In this document: positions 62,650-64,000 of the stretch, one piece after another
How the letters are laid out: the number at the start of each line of letters is the position of its first letter
How positions within the stretch are numbered: the first letter of the stretch is position 1
Assembly (NCBI GenBank): GCA_946699065.1
Contig: CAMPDV010000200.1
Coordinates: forward strand, 310,001-374,000
Origin: Loxodes magnus
Lineage: Eukaryota; Ciliophora; Karyorelictea; Loxodida; Loxodidae
Direction of reading: 5' to 3'
DNA: 64,000 nucleotides
Position numbers and translations under genes: made by a program
The notes under the pieces: generated by a model
The model's input: the letters and a program-made list of their open reading frames with translations, nothing else
What the model was told of the DNA's origin: nothing
Databases searched by the model: none

Positions 62650-63800
62650 ACAATGGTGGTACCACGCTAATTTAATTAATGAATTAATTTATATTACATT
62701 CTAATAGTGCTAGTTGAAAGGTAAGACTAAGATGATAGCAACACTGATAGATGTTGAAAAAATGTCTGACTTAATAGAAAGAAGATTTTTGCTTGATTAA
62801 CTTAAGAGAGTTAAATTACCACTTGGAATAATAATGACCTTAGAATCGTTTTGCAAAAACCTAAAATTTTCATTCATCATAGATGGAAAGAACGCAAGAA
62901 CATTGTAATACAACAATGGAGTTATGTAAAAAAGTTCGCATGTACCAGTTTTAGCATTGTTGTATTATGAAATAGTAATTAGATATTTGGAAAGTAAAAG
63001 TATCTAATTGGGATTTAAAGGCCAGGATTCGAGTATTAGCTTCGCTTTTAGAGGATGGGCAGAATGATTTGATTATTCTTTCCAAATCTACATAGTAAAT
63101 ATAGGAATTAATAAATGAAGCAAATAAGATTTTTGCATAAACTCACATAAAAATCAAAGTTTCCGAATCTGAATATCTTTAAATTTTAAAGAAAAATTAG
63201 AAATAATAAAACTTAAACTTATTATTAGAAAATTAACCAATTATTTAAAAAGAACAATAACATATTTAGGTATAATTCTACATCAGAAGAAAATTTGAAT
63301 CCCCATTGTAAAGAAGTCGCGTTCAAGTATTTAGCTGCAATGAAAAATCTGTTTTTTAACTAATGAGATGAAAAAATGTGACTCCTTGGCATTTTAAAAC
63401 TTTATGCAGACATTATATATTACCTAAACAGAATATAGAGGAAAACTAATACCATGGTGTATTCAAAAGGAATAACTGGAGTTTTGAATAGAATTGAATC
63501 AAACATGAGGATGATTTCAAGAAGTATTTTAAGCAGCAATTTCAACATTTAACGAATCATGTTATATAGATTTAACTGGCTACTTTTTAAGCACATTATG
63601 GCAATAAATTTTTTTAATTCTATTATAAATTAAATAAGAAAGCATTGATTTTCCTAGATCGACAATAGGCTCTCTTTTCATTACCAACTGGAAAAAAGGA
63701 TTTCAATACTATGATCAAGTATAACAATTATCAGACATCTATAGTATCAACCTGTAGAATTTCAAGAATAGTAAAAATTAAAAAACCTTTACTAAATATA
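62650..63800 (+). mobile_element. Decayed LINE reverse-transcriptase fragment
   Basis: Opposite in orientation to the neighbouring LINE. From about 62830 one frame gives FIIDGKNARTLQYNNGVMQK, ending in LALLYYEIVIRYLESKSI, the position of the RT GVxQGSxLSPxLFxxY motif. A second frame from about 63040 gives LLEDGQNDLIILSKSTQQIQ and later IKIKVSESEYLQI, matching the palm segment that normally reads YADDxxLxxxS and KTKxM. YADD has decayed to LEDG. YLGIILHQKK follows at about 63270. At least one frame change separates the parts. No endonuclease is attached, as expected of a 5'-truncated copy. The right end is indefinite. Confidence 0.6.
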
Positions 63801-64000
63801 TAAGAAAACTAGATTTTTAAGAAATGGAAAAACTAAAAAGCAAGAAATAAAAGATGAGCTTATAGCAAGAGTAATTAAAAATTGATGAGATCAAGATTAT
63901 AATTAGAAAACATTAAAAATATTCTAATGTCTATAATTGAAGGAAGCAATTCTTGCAGTTATAGATATTAAAAAACTCTTTTAGTTTAAAATTTAAAATA

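Noticed and set aside
1-64000. CRISPR array, phage, operon or bacterial toxin-antitoxin system
   Set aside because: No regularly spaced identical repeats, no bacterial gene spacing or ribosome-binding sites, and all recognised genes are eukaryotic and spliced.

Overview
The window looks like nuclear DNA of a ciliate with a reassigned genetic code. Every gene I could reconstruct needs TAA and TAG read as glutamine. Most also need internal TGA read as tryptophan, while TGA is the only codon that ends them (16 of the genes listed end at TGA). UAA/UAG=Gln with UGA=Trp-or-stop is the code known from karyorelictid ciliates such as Loxodes and Parduczia; the heterotrich Condylostoma is the nearest alternative. 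Standard-code ORF calling finds only fragments here. The other traits fit: very A+T-rich spacers, less A+T-rich genes, GT-AG introns of about 17-41 nt, and LINE-type retrotransposon debris. Genus-level assignment is inference.

Layout. 1-5.5 kb: N-terminal half of a CCX/NCX-type cation/Ca2+ exchanger (minus, cut by the window edge), a RING-H2 protein with two CCHH-like fingers (plus) and a small membrane protein (minus). 6.1-7.5 kb: repeat-derived DNA. 8-9.7 kb: SLC18B1-like MFS transporter (minus). 12.3-16.5 kb: a HAMP-domain receptor-like membrane protein (plus) converging on a cysteine-rich surface protein (minus); their 3' ends overlap. 18-21 kb: Slo/BK-like K+ channel with RCK region (plus). 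22-29 kb: PB1-like/Ig-like protein (plus), SHIPPO/STPGR-repeat axonemal-type protein (plus), and an incompletely resolved spliced gene (minus) that may be related to the first. 30.5-33.7 kb: multi-pass membrane protein (plus) converging on a Q-rich 798-residue protein (minus), again overlapping. 38.2-38.8 kb: Myb/SANT-like protein.

41.9-51.4 kb: two related type II membrane, DxD-bearing glycosyltransferase-like genes (minus). The right-hand copy is frameshifted by a 37-bp deletion. They flank an ANTH-domain clathrin adaptor (AP180/CALM-like), a membrane-anchored RING-H2 E3 and a 2-Cys peroxiredoxin. The RING and ANTH reading frames are on one strand, in the same frame, with no TGA between them.

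51.7-64 kb: a coiled-coil fragment, a repeat block with a 19-20-bp tandem array and a GC-rich hairpin, a large intron-containing coiled-coil gene (plus), a LINE with APE endonuclease and partial reverse transcriptase (minus), and a second decayed LINE RT fragment (plus).

The genes are ordinary single-cell eukaryote functions (ion transport, ubiquitin ligases, endocytosis, redox defence, cilia, surface proteins). I see no operon-like functional cluster, RNA gene, CRISPR array or prokaryote-type system. The most unusual features are the context-dependent stop codon, the RING-to-ANTH open frame, overlapping convergent 3' ends, and repeat blocks shared between distant sites.
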